Shown piece after piece: positions 9,302-17,423 of a DNA stretch of 64,000 nucleotides; position 1 is the first letter of the stretch; the number at the start of each line of letters is the position of its first letter. Source of the stretch: Acidicapsa dinghuensis (GTDB taxonomy: Bacteria > Acidobacteriota > Terriglobia > Terriglobales > Acidobacteriaceae); assembly GCF_025685685.1 (NCBI RefSeq), contig NZ_JAGSYH010000005.1, positions 372,001 to 436,000 of the forward strand. Reading direction: 5' to 3'. Under the pieces are notes generated by a model, which saw nothing but the letters and a program-made list of their open reading frames with translations, did not search any database and was not told the DNA's origin. The position numbers were made by a program, and so were the translations under genes.

Positions 9302-10351
9302 CTATTTTGCCTCTCCCGTCATACCGAGCGCCGCTTCTGGCCAGCCATTTCTCCAAGCGAGGGTAGAAATCTGCAGCGCTGGCTTGCCGGTCGCGGCATC
9401 GTATGCGTGAAAGACAATCAAGTCGCCCTCCGGACGCAGCAACACGGACTCTCCACCTGGCCCAAGCCAGCGACTATTTGCCGTCAGCAGCTCACTGCCG
9501 CCTCCCTGCGCCATTTCCCTGCCCTCGCGATCCACATATGGTCCTGTGACCGTGCGCGAACGACCGACCATCGTGCGATAAGTGCTATGCGTGCCGCGGC
9601 AGCACAGATCGAACGAGACAAAGAGATAATAGAATCCGCCATGGCGTACGATGAACGGTGCTTCAATCGCTTGCCAGTCCGCAGGCAATCCGGATTTCTG
9701 CGGCTGAGGATATTGCGGTCTTTGCCGGGCGGCGAGAGAATACAGCTTTGAGTCGGTAGCATCCAGCTTTCCGGTGGTTGGGTCAATGCGGCGCATCTTG
9801 ATGCCAGACCAGAAGCTGCCGAAGCTCAGCCACGGCATACCTTTTTCATCGAGTACAATATTTGGGTCGATCGCATTGAAGTCATCGGATGTAGTGGATT
9901 GCAGAACCAGTCCCTTATCCTGCCAACGATATTCAGGGCTCGTTTGGTCCAGCGTTTGGTTGGTTGCAAGTGCAATGCCGGAAAGATTCCGTCCAAAAAG
10001 TGAGTAAGCATAGTAAAGGTGATACTTCCCATGGAAGAAAGAAATATCCGGCGCCCAAAGATTCTTTGTGCCAGGGCTCGTTTTCTGAATCCACTCTGGG
10101 ATGGAATCAAAGACGTGGCCACAGAGCTCCCACTCCGTCAGGTTATGGGAGCAACGGATGGCGAACTGTCCTCCGTCCGGCGCGCGGCTTGTCGCGAAAA
10201 CATAGTAGTTGTCGCCGTCGCGGCCAATCGATGGATCATGAACGCCAACATAGTCGCCGCTCAGTGAAAGCGCTCTCGGATCCGGCGAATGCAGAGCCGC
10301 CTGTTGCGGGATCAACGAAATAAGTACGGCAATCCAGAACGACATGCGCAC
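9302..10351 (-). CDS. Secreted GH43-family arabinan endo-1,5-alpha-L-arabinosidase-like enzyme
   Basis: Predicted exported hydrolase of plant arabinan, 349 residues, with an N-terminal signal peptide (SFWIAVLISLIPQQAALHS). The five-bladed propeller of GH43 is indicated by the catalytic base aspartate in GVHDPSIG, the pKa-modulating aspartate in AIDPNIVLDE, and the catalytic acid glutamate in AIEAPFIV, in the order and spacing of the family. Other family-like stretches are NLWAPDISFFHGKYHLYY and WLSFGSFWSGIKM. A GTG start at 10351 has GGAG seven bases upstream; the ATG two codons later lacks this spacing. Exo-acting arabinofuranosidase activity cannot be excluded. It is transcribed divergently from the TPR gene at 10521. 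Confidence 0.9.
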   Translation of the reverse strand: MRMSFWIAVLISLIPQQAALHSPDPRALSLSGDYVGVHDPSIGRDGDNYYVFATSRAPDGGQFAIRCSHNLTEWELCGHVFDSIPEWIQKTSPGTKNLWAPDISFFHGKYHLYYAYSLFGRNLSGIALATNQTLDQTSPEYRWQDKGLVLQSTTSDDFNAIDPNIVLDEKGMPWLSFGSFWSGIKMRRIDPTTGKLDATDSKLYSLAARQRPQYPQPQKSGLPADWQAIEAPFIVRHGGFYYLFVSFDLCCRGTHSTYRTMVGRSRTVTGPYVDREGREMAQGGGSELLTANSRWLGPGGESVLLRPEGDLIVFHAYDAATGKPALQISTLAWRNGWPEAALGMTGEAK

Positions 10352-10520
10352 GGAACTTCTCCTGCCTCCGGTCGTCCGTACGATTCAGATGCGAAAACAA
10401 TCTGCCAAACGATGTCAGCGGTAGAATTTCCGCAACGCACGCAGTTGTACTATACATAGCTTATCGATGTTGGTGCTTTCAGTTGACGCTTTGGATCGGC
10501 GCTTGGGATTGCGCTTTGTG

Positions 10521-11486
10521 ATGCGACGGAATAGGTTAATGACCTTGTGGTGCTTCCAGTTCACTCGAGCAGCACTGGTGTTTCTGCTGATCGCCGTGAC
10601 TTATCCGGTCTTTTCGCAGCAGGCGCCTGCAAGAACATCACAGCCAGGCGGCGTTCCGCTCGGTCGTGAAACCTCCGCGCAGCCTGACTCAGCGCTGGCA
10701 GACACGGAAGCGCGCCTTCGCGCCAATCTTCAGCAGAATCCCCGATCAGCAGACACACTCTATGAGCTCGCACTCGTTCTGCGCCAGCAGAACAAGCCTC
10801 GCGAGTCTCTCGAAACCTACACCCGTGCCGCGCAGATCCAGAAGCCCAATGTTGCGCAGCTACGATCCGTCGCCCTCGATTATGTGTTGCTCGATGACTA
10901 CGACGATGCCATACGCTGGCTCCGTGTGGCTCTCGGTATGGAACCCAACAATACAGACGCTCTCTACAGCCTAGGCCGTTGTCTCTATACCCAAAACCTC
11001 TTCTCAGATGCGGAAAAGACTTATCTCAAGGTGTTGGCGCTCGATCCCACGCATCTGAAGGCTGAGGAGAATCTTGGGCTCACCTACGACGCGCTTAACA
11101 ATCCGCAGAGGGCCGAAGAAGCCCTGCGCACTGCTGTGCAATGGGCAAAAGAGCGCGACCTGCACGATCCATGGCCTTATCTTGACTTGGGAATATTTCT
11201 TCTCGATCAGTCTCGCGAAGCCGACGCGCAGCCCTTTCTCGAAAGAGCTGTGGAATTCGATCCGAAATCGTCATGGGCGCATGAAAAATTGGGTATGGCT
11301 TTGGTCGCCAACGAAAATTCAGCGCGTGGCATTCGCGAACTGCAACTCGCAGTTGATCTTGCTCCCAACGATCCCAAGACGCACTTCGAATTAGGCCGCG
11401 CGTATCGAGCATCTGGGCAAAAGGATAAAGCGCGCTCAGAATTTGAGATCAGCAAATCACTCTACGGAAAGCATAGCCAGAATTAA
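10521..11486 (+). CDS. Secreted TPR-repeat protein
   Basis: Tetratricopeptide protein of about 321 residues with a signal peptide (RAALVFLLIAVTYPVFS) and then at least six TPR units. Examples are DTLYELALVLRQQNKPRES, ALYSLGRCLYTQNLFSDAE and AHEKLGMALVANENSARG, with the usual A8/G15/Y24-like pattern. TPR proteins act as scaffolds for protein assembly; the partner is unknown. The frame is open back to ATG at 10467, but the later ATG at 10521 places the signal peptide at the very N-terminus, so I prefer it. The gene ends eight bases before a convergent, unrelated-sequence TPR gene, an arrangement that may reflect duplication of function rather than an operon. Confidence 0.85.
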   Translation: MRRNRLMTLWCFQFTRAALVFLLIAVTYPVFSQQAPARTSQPGGVPLGRETSAQPDSALADTEARLRANLQQNPRSADTLYELALVLRQQNKPRESLETYTRAAQIQKPNVAQLRSVALDYVLLDDYDDAIRWLRVALGMEPNNTDALYSLGRCLYTQNLFSDAEKTYLKVLALDPTHLKAEENLGLTYDALNNPQRAEEALRTAVQWAKERDLHDPWPYLDLGIFLLDQSREADAQPFLERAVEFDPKSSWAHEKLGMALVANENSARGIRELQLAVDLAPNDPKTHFELGRAYRASGQKDKARSEFEISKSLYGKHSQN

Positions 11487-11494
11487 ACGGAAGC

Positions 11495-12649
11495 CTAAGG
11501 CTGGGGCTGCGGTGTATTCACTGGAGATGGCAGGATAGCCTGCGTGTGGCCATCGACATGCTGCAGTTCTTGCTGGGCTTCTTCATTGCGGCCTAAGCGG
11601 GCCAGAGAGAGTCCGCGATAGTAGTGCGGGCGAGTATAGGTGGGGGCGGATTTTTCGGCATGGGCGAGAAGCTGCTCAGCGGTGGCATAGTCCTTATTGC
11701 GAAACGCAAGCTCGCCGAGGCCAGTGAGCGCGCCTGCATGATTGGGATCGCGGGCGAGTACGTGCTCAAAAAATGACTTGGCTTCGTCATCGTGATGTGC
11801 CTCGAGAGCAATCTGCCCAAGCTGATAGTAGGACTCGGTCTGCTGAGGCTGCAGGCGGACGGATGTTTCGAACTCGCTGCGAGCGTCTTCGGTACGTAGG
11901 AGCATGGCGTAGACGTATCCGAGGCCGTAATGTGCTGTTGCGTCGTTTGGATGGGCCGCGAGATAAGTTTTGTAGTCGCGTTCCGCTACGGGCATGTGTT
12001 GTTGTTGCGTTTCAAGGCGAGCAAGCGCGTAAACAATCGTGAGGTTGGCGGGAGCGAGTTTCTGTGCGGCATGTAGAGCTTCGTCGGCTTCCGCGAACTG
12101 ATTAAGCTCGAACGCCTGAAGGCCGCGGTCCAGCTGTAGCTCGGATGAATCGGGAAGTTTTTCGCAGGCATGACGCAGGGCAACGAGCGCGCGCTCAGGA
12201 TGATTGTCACGGCGGCTGGCGACGGCGAGTTCGGTGGCGGCAGCGATTTCTCCTTTGCGGGCGACAATGTGATGCGTATCTTGCGCGAGGATGGTTTCGA
12301 AGCGATCCATGGCCTCAGGGTCATGATGCTGAGAGAGTAAAAGCTCGCCCGAGGCGAGGTTAGCTGGAATAGAGTTGGGCGCAGAAGCGAGAGCGCGAGC
12401 GAAGGCTTCGCCGGCTTCATCCGTCTGATGGAGGTCGAGCAGCGCATTGCCGAACAGGACAAGAGCGGAAGTATCGTTGGGGTGCTGTTCAATGTAAGGG
12501 CGGAGAAGCGTAGCGGCTTCGGCGGGCTTGTGCTGCGAGCGAAGATGCTTCGCGCGAGCTAGGGTTGGGTTGGTTTGGGCATAGGCCGCAACCCCTAGTC
12601 CGGCAAGAACAAGTAGTACGAGAAAACGGTGAGGACACGAACCATGCAT
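11495..12649 (-). CDS. Secreted TPR-repeat protein
   Basis: TPR protein of 384 residues with a signal peptide (RFLVLLVLAGLGVAAYAQ, likely cut after AYA). About nine repeats follow from residue 30 to 350, for example ALVLFGNALLDLHQTDEAG, ATAHYGLGYVYAMLLRTED and AGALTGLGELAFRNKDYAT. The C-terminus is a short proline- and glutamine-rich tail. No enzymatic domain is visible, so an envelope scaffold or assembly role is the only inference. It faces the previous TPR gene tail to tail with eight bases between stops and has no obvious terminator there. Codon and base usage look like the neighbours. Confidence 0.85.
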   Translation of the reverse strand: MHGSCPHRFLVLLVLAGLGVAAYAQTNPTLARAKHLRSQHKPAEAATLLRPYIEQHPNDTSALVLFGNALLDLHQTDEAGEAFARALASAPNSIPANLASGELLLSQHHDPEAMDRFETILAQDTHHIVARKGEIAAATELAVASRRDNHPERALVALRHACEKLPDSSELQLDRGLQAFELNQFAEADEALHAAQKLAPANLTIVYALARLETQQQHMPVAERDYKTYLAAHPNDATAHYGLGYVYAMLLRTEDARSEFETSVRLQPQQTESYYQLGQIALEAHHDDEAKSFFEHVLARDPNHAGALTGLGELAFRNKDYATAEQLLAHAEKSAPTYTRPHYYRGLSLARLGRNEEAQQELQHVDGHTQAILPSPVNTPQPQP

Positions 12650-12785
12650 AGGATCTCGTTATAGAGCAGGAATAAGTCAGCTTGTTCAACAGGCTCGCTC
12701 TACTGCCTGTAGCCGAGAATTCAAAGCTAGCAGCAGCCCCTTCCCGTTTGACTCGGGAATGATAGCAAGAGAATCAAAGATAAAA

Positions 12786-12812
12786 GCGGAGACAGCATCT
12801 TGCTGTCTCCGC
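12786..12812 (-). terminator. Rho-independent terminator of the TonB receptor gene at 12826
   Basis: A perfect 12-bp inverted repeat (GCGGAGACAGCA / TGCTGTCTCCGC) with a three-base loop sits 13 bases past the stop codon. On the minus strand it is followed by a T-rich run (TTTTATCTTTG), the classic form. Confidence 0.85.
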
Positions 12813-12825
12813 CGATGATGATTAG

Positions 12826-15800
12826 TTAGAAAGTTACGCGGCCCGAAACTTGCAAATTACGCGGACCATAGTCTACGGCTGTAGGAATACCGAAACCGGT
12901 GCTCTGCGAAGAATCGGTCGGCGAAAGATCTGGCAAACCCATCCGATGCCGGTTGAGGAGATCGAAAGCCTCGCCCTTGAGCTGGAACGTGACTTTTTCT
13001 GTAATACGGAAGTCCTTCAGCAGGCTAACGTCCTCAGCCAGATACTTCGGACCGGTGATGGCCTCGGTAACGCGAGAGATATTGCCGAAGGCGAATGGAG
13101 CGAAGGAGCAAGGTGCGGCCGGCGTTCCGCAACCCGCGGTGAAGGGACGCGGCCAGTCGACTCCTTCTCTGTTCTGGTCTACGAAAGCTGCCTGCGACAT
13201 CGGAACGCCGGGGTCCGAAGAACCATTTGTACCAGCCACGCGGTACGCGGGCTTGAACCATGATTCTCCATTAAAGACGCTGGGGCCGTTCTTCTTGGAC
13301 TTGTAAGCGTCGCTCGCAAAATTCGTTCCATTGACAGAGGCCGGCCCTGCGGTGAATGTCATGCAGTTCTGGTAGTACGGAATACCGGTTGCACAACCGA
13401 AATCGATCGGCTGCCCGCTGGAATACCGCTGAATGGCGCCAATTTCCCAACCACCGGCGATGAGATCCAAAGCGCGGTTTTGGTTGAGCCACTTACGTCC
13501 ATGTCCCAGAGGTAGTTGATAGAGGTAGCTCAGCGAGAACTGATGCGTTAAATCCTGAACGCTGACAGCCTTGTCCCCTTTCAGTTGCGAGGAGTACTGC
13601 GCCTGTTCGCGCTGATTGTTACTCGTATAGCTGAAAGGAATTAGAGAATCGGCATCTGTAAGGATCTTCGACCATGTGTAAGAGGCTTGCAGATTGAACC
13701 CATCGCGGAAACGGCGTTCCAGCGAAACCACCATGGCGTTATACGTGGAGTGGCCTAGGTTCTCCAGGCAGCAATCGTCCGCAATGTAGTCATACTGCGG
13801 GAAAGGCCGGATCGACTGGCCGATAGTGCCTGTGAAGGTTGAGTAGGGAGCATTGTATCCATTGCTGGTACCGCCCAGAGGAATGTTGTACTGCGGGTTG
13901 TTCAGCAGATCGCCAAGAGCGAAGTCAGCTGAGGAGATGTTGTTGAAGTTGGTCAGGAAGCCAGAGCGAAGATTCTGCGCTGCCTGGCCGATATAACCGA
14001 GCGAGAAGATAAGATCCTGCGCAATCTGATCCTGTAGCTGAAGACTCCAATTGCTGGTCATGGAAGGACGGCCGTCCCTCGCCAGGATAAGATCACCCGC
14101 AACAGGAGTGAACGTGCCTGGGCCATTCACGGCCGTCAGTTGCGTAGGATCAGTGTTGGGCGCATAGCTGTAATTGGGGAAACCGACATTGGAGTTTTGC
14201 GGGTCGGCCGGCGCGGCAGTGTCGAGCCGGAACGCCGGCGTGAAGGCGCCGCCTTGCGTAGCCGTGCCGCCCAGCGCGACGCTCTTGCTGATGTTGTAGC
14301 CCTGCAGCATGCTACCGCCAAAATCGTTGTACTGCAGAGGACCGTAGATAATAGCTCCGCCGCCTCGCAAAGCCACCTTGCCGTTAGAGCCCGGAAGCAC
14401 ATAGGCAAAGCCGATACGCGGAGCAAGATCTTTGTACCAGGCATCCGCCCATGCCGTATTGCAGTTGCAGTTAGTGCCAAAGACTAGCGCGCCCGGCAAA
14501 TTACCCGCCGCCGCATCTGGAGCCGTGAAGCTGAAATCCGATGTCCGGTTGTGCCCTTCATGCCGCGGTAGATCGACATCATACCGTAAGCCCACATTGA
14601 TGGTCAGATTGTTGCTGACCTTGATGTCGTCCTGAATGAAGCCTGCCGCATACCAGGACTCCCAACGTGGATTCACGTTATATACAGTCTGGCCGCCCTC
14701 ACCCACTTCGCCCAGCAAGAAGCTGGCAAACGGATTGCCCGAGAAGCAGCAGGTATTGCTAACGCCCGCCGTCTGGTCACGGTAGAAGTTAAAGTTGTCC
14801 ACGTTATACAAGTTGGTTGAGTAAGCCTGATGCCGGTAGTCCACGCCGAAGCGAATGCTATGTCTGCCCTTCAGCCAGCTCACAATATCGTTGAGGCGAA
14901 GGCCGTTGTCGATATTGATGCCATTCTGCTGTTGACCCCAGTTCGAAGGAGCATCAGGACTAGGAAACGAGATGAACGGATAGAACTTGGAATAGTCATT
15001 CGCAAGCCCTGCAGCGGCGGCTGTATCCGGTGTATTGAACTCCGAGGACAGGTTCACGCTGTTCGTGCGGTTGTAGCCAACATTGAGATGGTTCAGCCAA
15101 TTGGGTGCGATGGTGAAATCCCAGCCCCCGCGGCCATAATGTGTCGTGAATGTCTGAACGTATCCATTGTTATTAAACGGCTCCGGGAAATCCGGCGTTC
15201 CAGTTAACTTGGAGTTCTGACGCGTATTGTATGTGGCGAATATCTTATTCCGCTGGCCAAGGTTCTGATCGATACGAATCGTATAGGTCGTGTTGTCATT
15301 CGGAGCAACGCCTGTATAGGCATAATTGCCTATGTAGCCATACACGTCCGTGCTCTGGGGCGCCTGATTCGGCAGGGGTAAACCTTTGGATAGCGCTGCC
15401 GCCGTGGTGCTGAAGAGCGCGGATGGAACCGCGTTGTTGTCAAACGGCGTACGGCAAAATACCCCCGGGCTAATTTGAACCGTAGTCCGTGGATCATAGA
15501 TCTGGTTGAACTGCACGGGTAGGCCTGTGCACGGATTCAACAATACATTTTGTCCGTTATAGGGCGTTCCGCCCGGCGCGTATCCGCCAAGAATGTCACT
15601 GAAGTCGCCCGTGCGCTCCGCAGCAGTTGGCACTGTCGAGATAATCACACCGCCAGGAGTGAACTTGTATTTCTCCCACGCAAACAGGAAGAAGGATTTG
15701 TCGTGGCCGTTCCACACATGAGGAATCCAGACAGGACCATCGAAAACTAAGCCGTAGTCATACTTGCTGTCCTGCGGCTTACTGTACGGACAGTTGATTT

Positions 15801-16686
15801 CGGAGATGCCCTGGCAGTCCTGTACCGTATAGCCGTCGTTGAACCAGTTATTGGCGTCGAAAACGCGGTTCTTGACGATAGTGTAAGCAGTGCCGTGAAA
15901 ATCGTTGGTGCCGTTCTTGGTAGCAAAGCTCTCTATGCCGGAGGTGGTGCGTCCGAATTCTGCGGAAGGCGTGGAAGTAGTGACTTTGAACTCCTGTAGA
16001 GCCTCGATAGAGGGCGAGGTTTCGTCGAAAGAGGAGCCATTTTCACTGCGTTGGATACTGGCGCCGTCGAGCAGGACCTCGCCGCCATATGCCTGGCCTC
16101 CAGAGAGGCGTGAGAAGAACACACCGTTGCCGGTATTGCCTGAGGTACCGCTGCCGGGGCCGGTAGTACCTGGCAGAAGAAACACGAAAGTCTCCGGCGA
16201 GCGCAGGCCGCCGACGCCCGAAGCAAGCGACAGCGGAAGGTCTTCGATCTGCTTATTCGAGATGGTGCCGTCGATCTCGGAAGACTCAGTTTCAATGCGC
16301 AGACCACTGGCATCTACGGTGACGGTTTGATTGACCTCACCCGGGGAAAGTTGAATGTCCAACGCCGTGATGCCGTTGATCTGCACAATCACGCCGGTCT
16401 CCGTGGCAGTAGAAAAGCCGGAAGACGCGGCAGTAACCGTATATGTGCCCAACGGGAGAGCAGAAAATCTGTAAGCGCCAGCCGAAGTGGACTTGGTCGT
16501 ACTGGCGGTGTGAGTGGCATCGTTGGTCGCGGTGACGGTTACGTTAGGAACGACCGCTCCGCTCGTGTCCTGGATGTTTCCAGCGATGGCGCCGCTTGAG
16601 GTTTGGGAGATGAGATCAGTAGCGGTAATGCCGGCAATCAAGACCAGCAATAATCCGCGAAAGGAGCCTCTTGCATTTGTAAACAT
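12826..16686 (-). CDS. TonB-dependent receptor with N-terminal carboxypeptidase-regulatory-like domain
   Basis: Very large outer-membrane receptor of about 1286 residues, of the Oar-like type frequent in Acidobacteriota. A signal peptide (GLLLVLIAGITATDLIS) is followed by a CarboxypepD_reg domain at about residues 30-115 (GAIAGNIQDTSGAVVPNV, AYRFSALPLGTYTV). A plug-like region comes next with LLDGASIQR, then a long beta barrel ending in the aromatic-terminated strand QVSGRVTF expected of outer-membrane proteins. The start at 16686 has GGAGA seven bases upstream; the frame stays open to 16788 but those ATGs have no ribosome site. The ligand is unknown; saccharides, peptides or siderophores are possible. 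No SusD partner is seen nearby. A terminator follows it. Confidence 0.9.
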   Translation of the reverse strand: MFTNARGSFRGLLLVLIAGITATDLISQTSSGAIAGNIQDTSGAVVPNVTVTATNDATHTASTTKSTSAGAYRFSALPLGTYTVTAASSGFSTATETGVIVQINGITALDIQLSPGEVNQTVTVDASGLRIETESSEIDGTISNKQIEDLPLSLASGVGGLRSPETFVFLLPGTTGPGSGTSGNTGNGVFFSRLSGGQAYGGEVLLDGASIQRSENGSSFDETSPSIEALQEFKVTTSTPSAEFGRTTSGIESFATKNGTNDFHGTAYTIVKNRVFDANNWFNDGYTVQDCQGISEINCPYSKPQDSKYDYGLVFDGPVWIPHVWNGHDKSFFLFAWEKYKFTPGGVIISTVPTAAERTGDFSDILGGYAPGGTPYNGQNVLLNPCTGLPVQFNQIYDPRTTVQISPGVFCRTPFDNNAVPSALFSTTAAALSKGLPLPNQAPQSTDVYGYIGNYAYTGVAPNDNTTYTIRIDQNLGQRNKIFATYNTRQNSKLTGTPDFPEPFNNNGYVQTFTTHYGRGGWDFTIAPNWLNHLNVGYNRTNSVNLSSEFNTPDTAAAAGLANDYSKFYPFISFPSPDAPSNWGQQQNGINIDNGLRLNDIVSWLKGRHSIRFGVDYRHQAYSTNLYNVDNFNFYRDQTAGVSNTCCFSGNPFASFLLGEVGEGGQTVYNVNPRWESWYAAGFIQDDIKVSNNLTINVGLRYDVDLPRHEGHNRTSDFSFTAPDAAAGNLPGALVFGTNCNCNTAWADAWYKDLAPRIGFAYVLPGSNGKVALRGGGAIIYGPLQYNDFGGSMLQGYNISKSVALGGTATQGGAFTPAFRLDTAAPADPQNSNVGFPNYSYAPNTDPTQLTAVNGPGTFTPVAGDLILARDGRPSMTSNWSLQLQDQIAQDLIFSLGYIGQAAQNLRSGFLTNFNNISSADFALGDLLNNPQYNIPLGGTSNGYNAPYSTFTGTIGQSIRPFPQYDYIADDCCLENLGHSTYNAMVVSLERRFRDGFNLQASYTWSKILTDADSLIPFSYTSNNQREQAQYSSQLKGDKAVSVQDLTHQFSLSYLYQLPLGHGRKWLNQNRALDLIAGGWEIGAIQRYSSGQPIDFGCATGIPYYQNCMTFTAGPASVNGTNFASDAYKSKKNGPSVFNGESWFKPAYRVAGTNGSSDPGVPMSQAAFVDQNREGVDWPRPFTAGCGTPAAPCSFAPFAFGNISRVTEAITGPKYLAEDVSLLKDFRITEKVTFQLKGEAFDLLNRHRMGLPDLSPTDSSQSTGFGIPTAVDYGPRNLQVSGRVTF

Positions 16687-17042
16687 TTTGGCGTCTCCAA
16701 GTGCTTCAGTGAATTCGGTACGGCTGTTCACTTTCCCTGCGGAAAACGCTTTCATCCTGGCAGGTTTTATTTCTACGTACGTGTTCATTGTTGCCGTTTA
16801 TGGCCACGTAATTGCCAGAAAACGTTAACTCCAAATTCGATTCATTGTCAATGAACTGGAGATGTGCCTGTCAGGAATACAACGGTGAGCCGTTGTTCCC
16901 TGGCTGAAGGCCAACACTATATCTGATGTGAGAAACACGAGATGTATCGTTCTGTGCTGTTCTTTCAATAGGAGCGAAATTGTCCGGGGAGCCATCGATT
17001 TTCAGCCCCGCACCAAAACAAAATCGACATCGCTCTTGCCCA
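16687..17042. other. Non-coding gap upstream of the TonB receptor
   Basis: About 355 bases hold the leader of the minus-strand receptor gene and must contain its promoter. I could not pick a convincing -35/-10 pair, and no conserved coding frame is recognisable until the integrase relic begins near 17043. Confidence 0.5.
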
Positions 17043-17364
17043 CTTCTGTATGAACAGGAGCGCTATTTGTCGAATCTTCGAGGAATAGGTGTACAAGTCA
17101 ACCGGCCAGAGAGGCGAGAAGATTGCGCAATTTTTCGCTATGGAGAATCCTGATGCTGGACTGCAGCCGGATTACATAAAGGGATCTGCAGGCCGCAAGT
17201 CCCGCGTGTGGATGTCAATCTCAAAATCTCTTCGTGGCAGGAGATGCGTCAACTCATTGACTCCATCGAATCTTGTGGGATTGCGATTCTTCGAGCGCGT
17301 GCATTGATCTTGCTTTTCTGCATTTATGGATTTCGGGTGTGTGAGGTGAATGACGCAAAGATGC
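17043..17364 (+). pseudogene. Relic of a tyrosine recombinase (phage-type integrase)
   Basis: One frame reads AIFRYGES, stop (TGA at 17151-17153), then CWTAAGLHKGICRPQVPR, ISSWQEMRQLIDSIES and ALILLFCIYGFRVCEV. This matches the hinge and the start of the catalytic domain of XerC-like tyrosine recombinases, where RAILLLLAYTGLRVSEV-like text carries the first catalytic arginine, here in GFRVCEV. The internal stop, the missing N-terminal part and the loss of everything after the first arginine show that it is dead. The relic runs directly into the terminator hairpin of the neighbouring receptor gene. It marks a former mobile element. Confidence 0.7.
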
Positions 17365-17407
17365 CGCACGCCGGGAGACGCTGTGCTCCGGCATGCGGCA
17401 TCTTTGC
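17355..17407 (-). terminator. Terminator-like hairpin after the TonB receptor at 17424
   Basis: A perfect 14-bp inverted repeat (GCAAAGATGCCGCA / TGCGGCATCTTTGC) brackets a second, inner CCGG-rich stem. It begins 17 bases after the stop codon on the minus strand. No long T tract follows, so efficiency is uncertain, but the position and stem strength favour termination or 3'-end protection. Confidence 0.65.
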
Positions 17408-17423
17408 GACCACTAACCGTTTG

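Noticed and set aside
9149..9751. 200-residue plus-strand frame opposite the GH43 gene
   Set aside because: It overlaps a clear GH43 enzyme on the other strand and reads as low-quality composition without domains.
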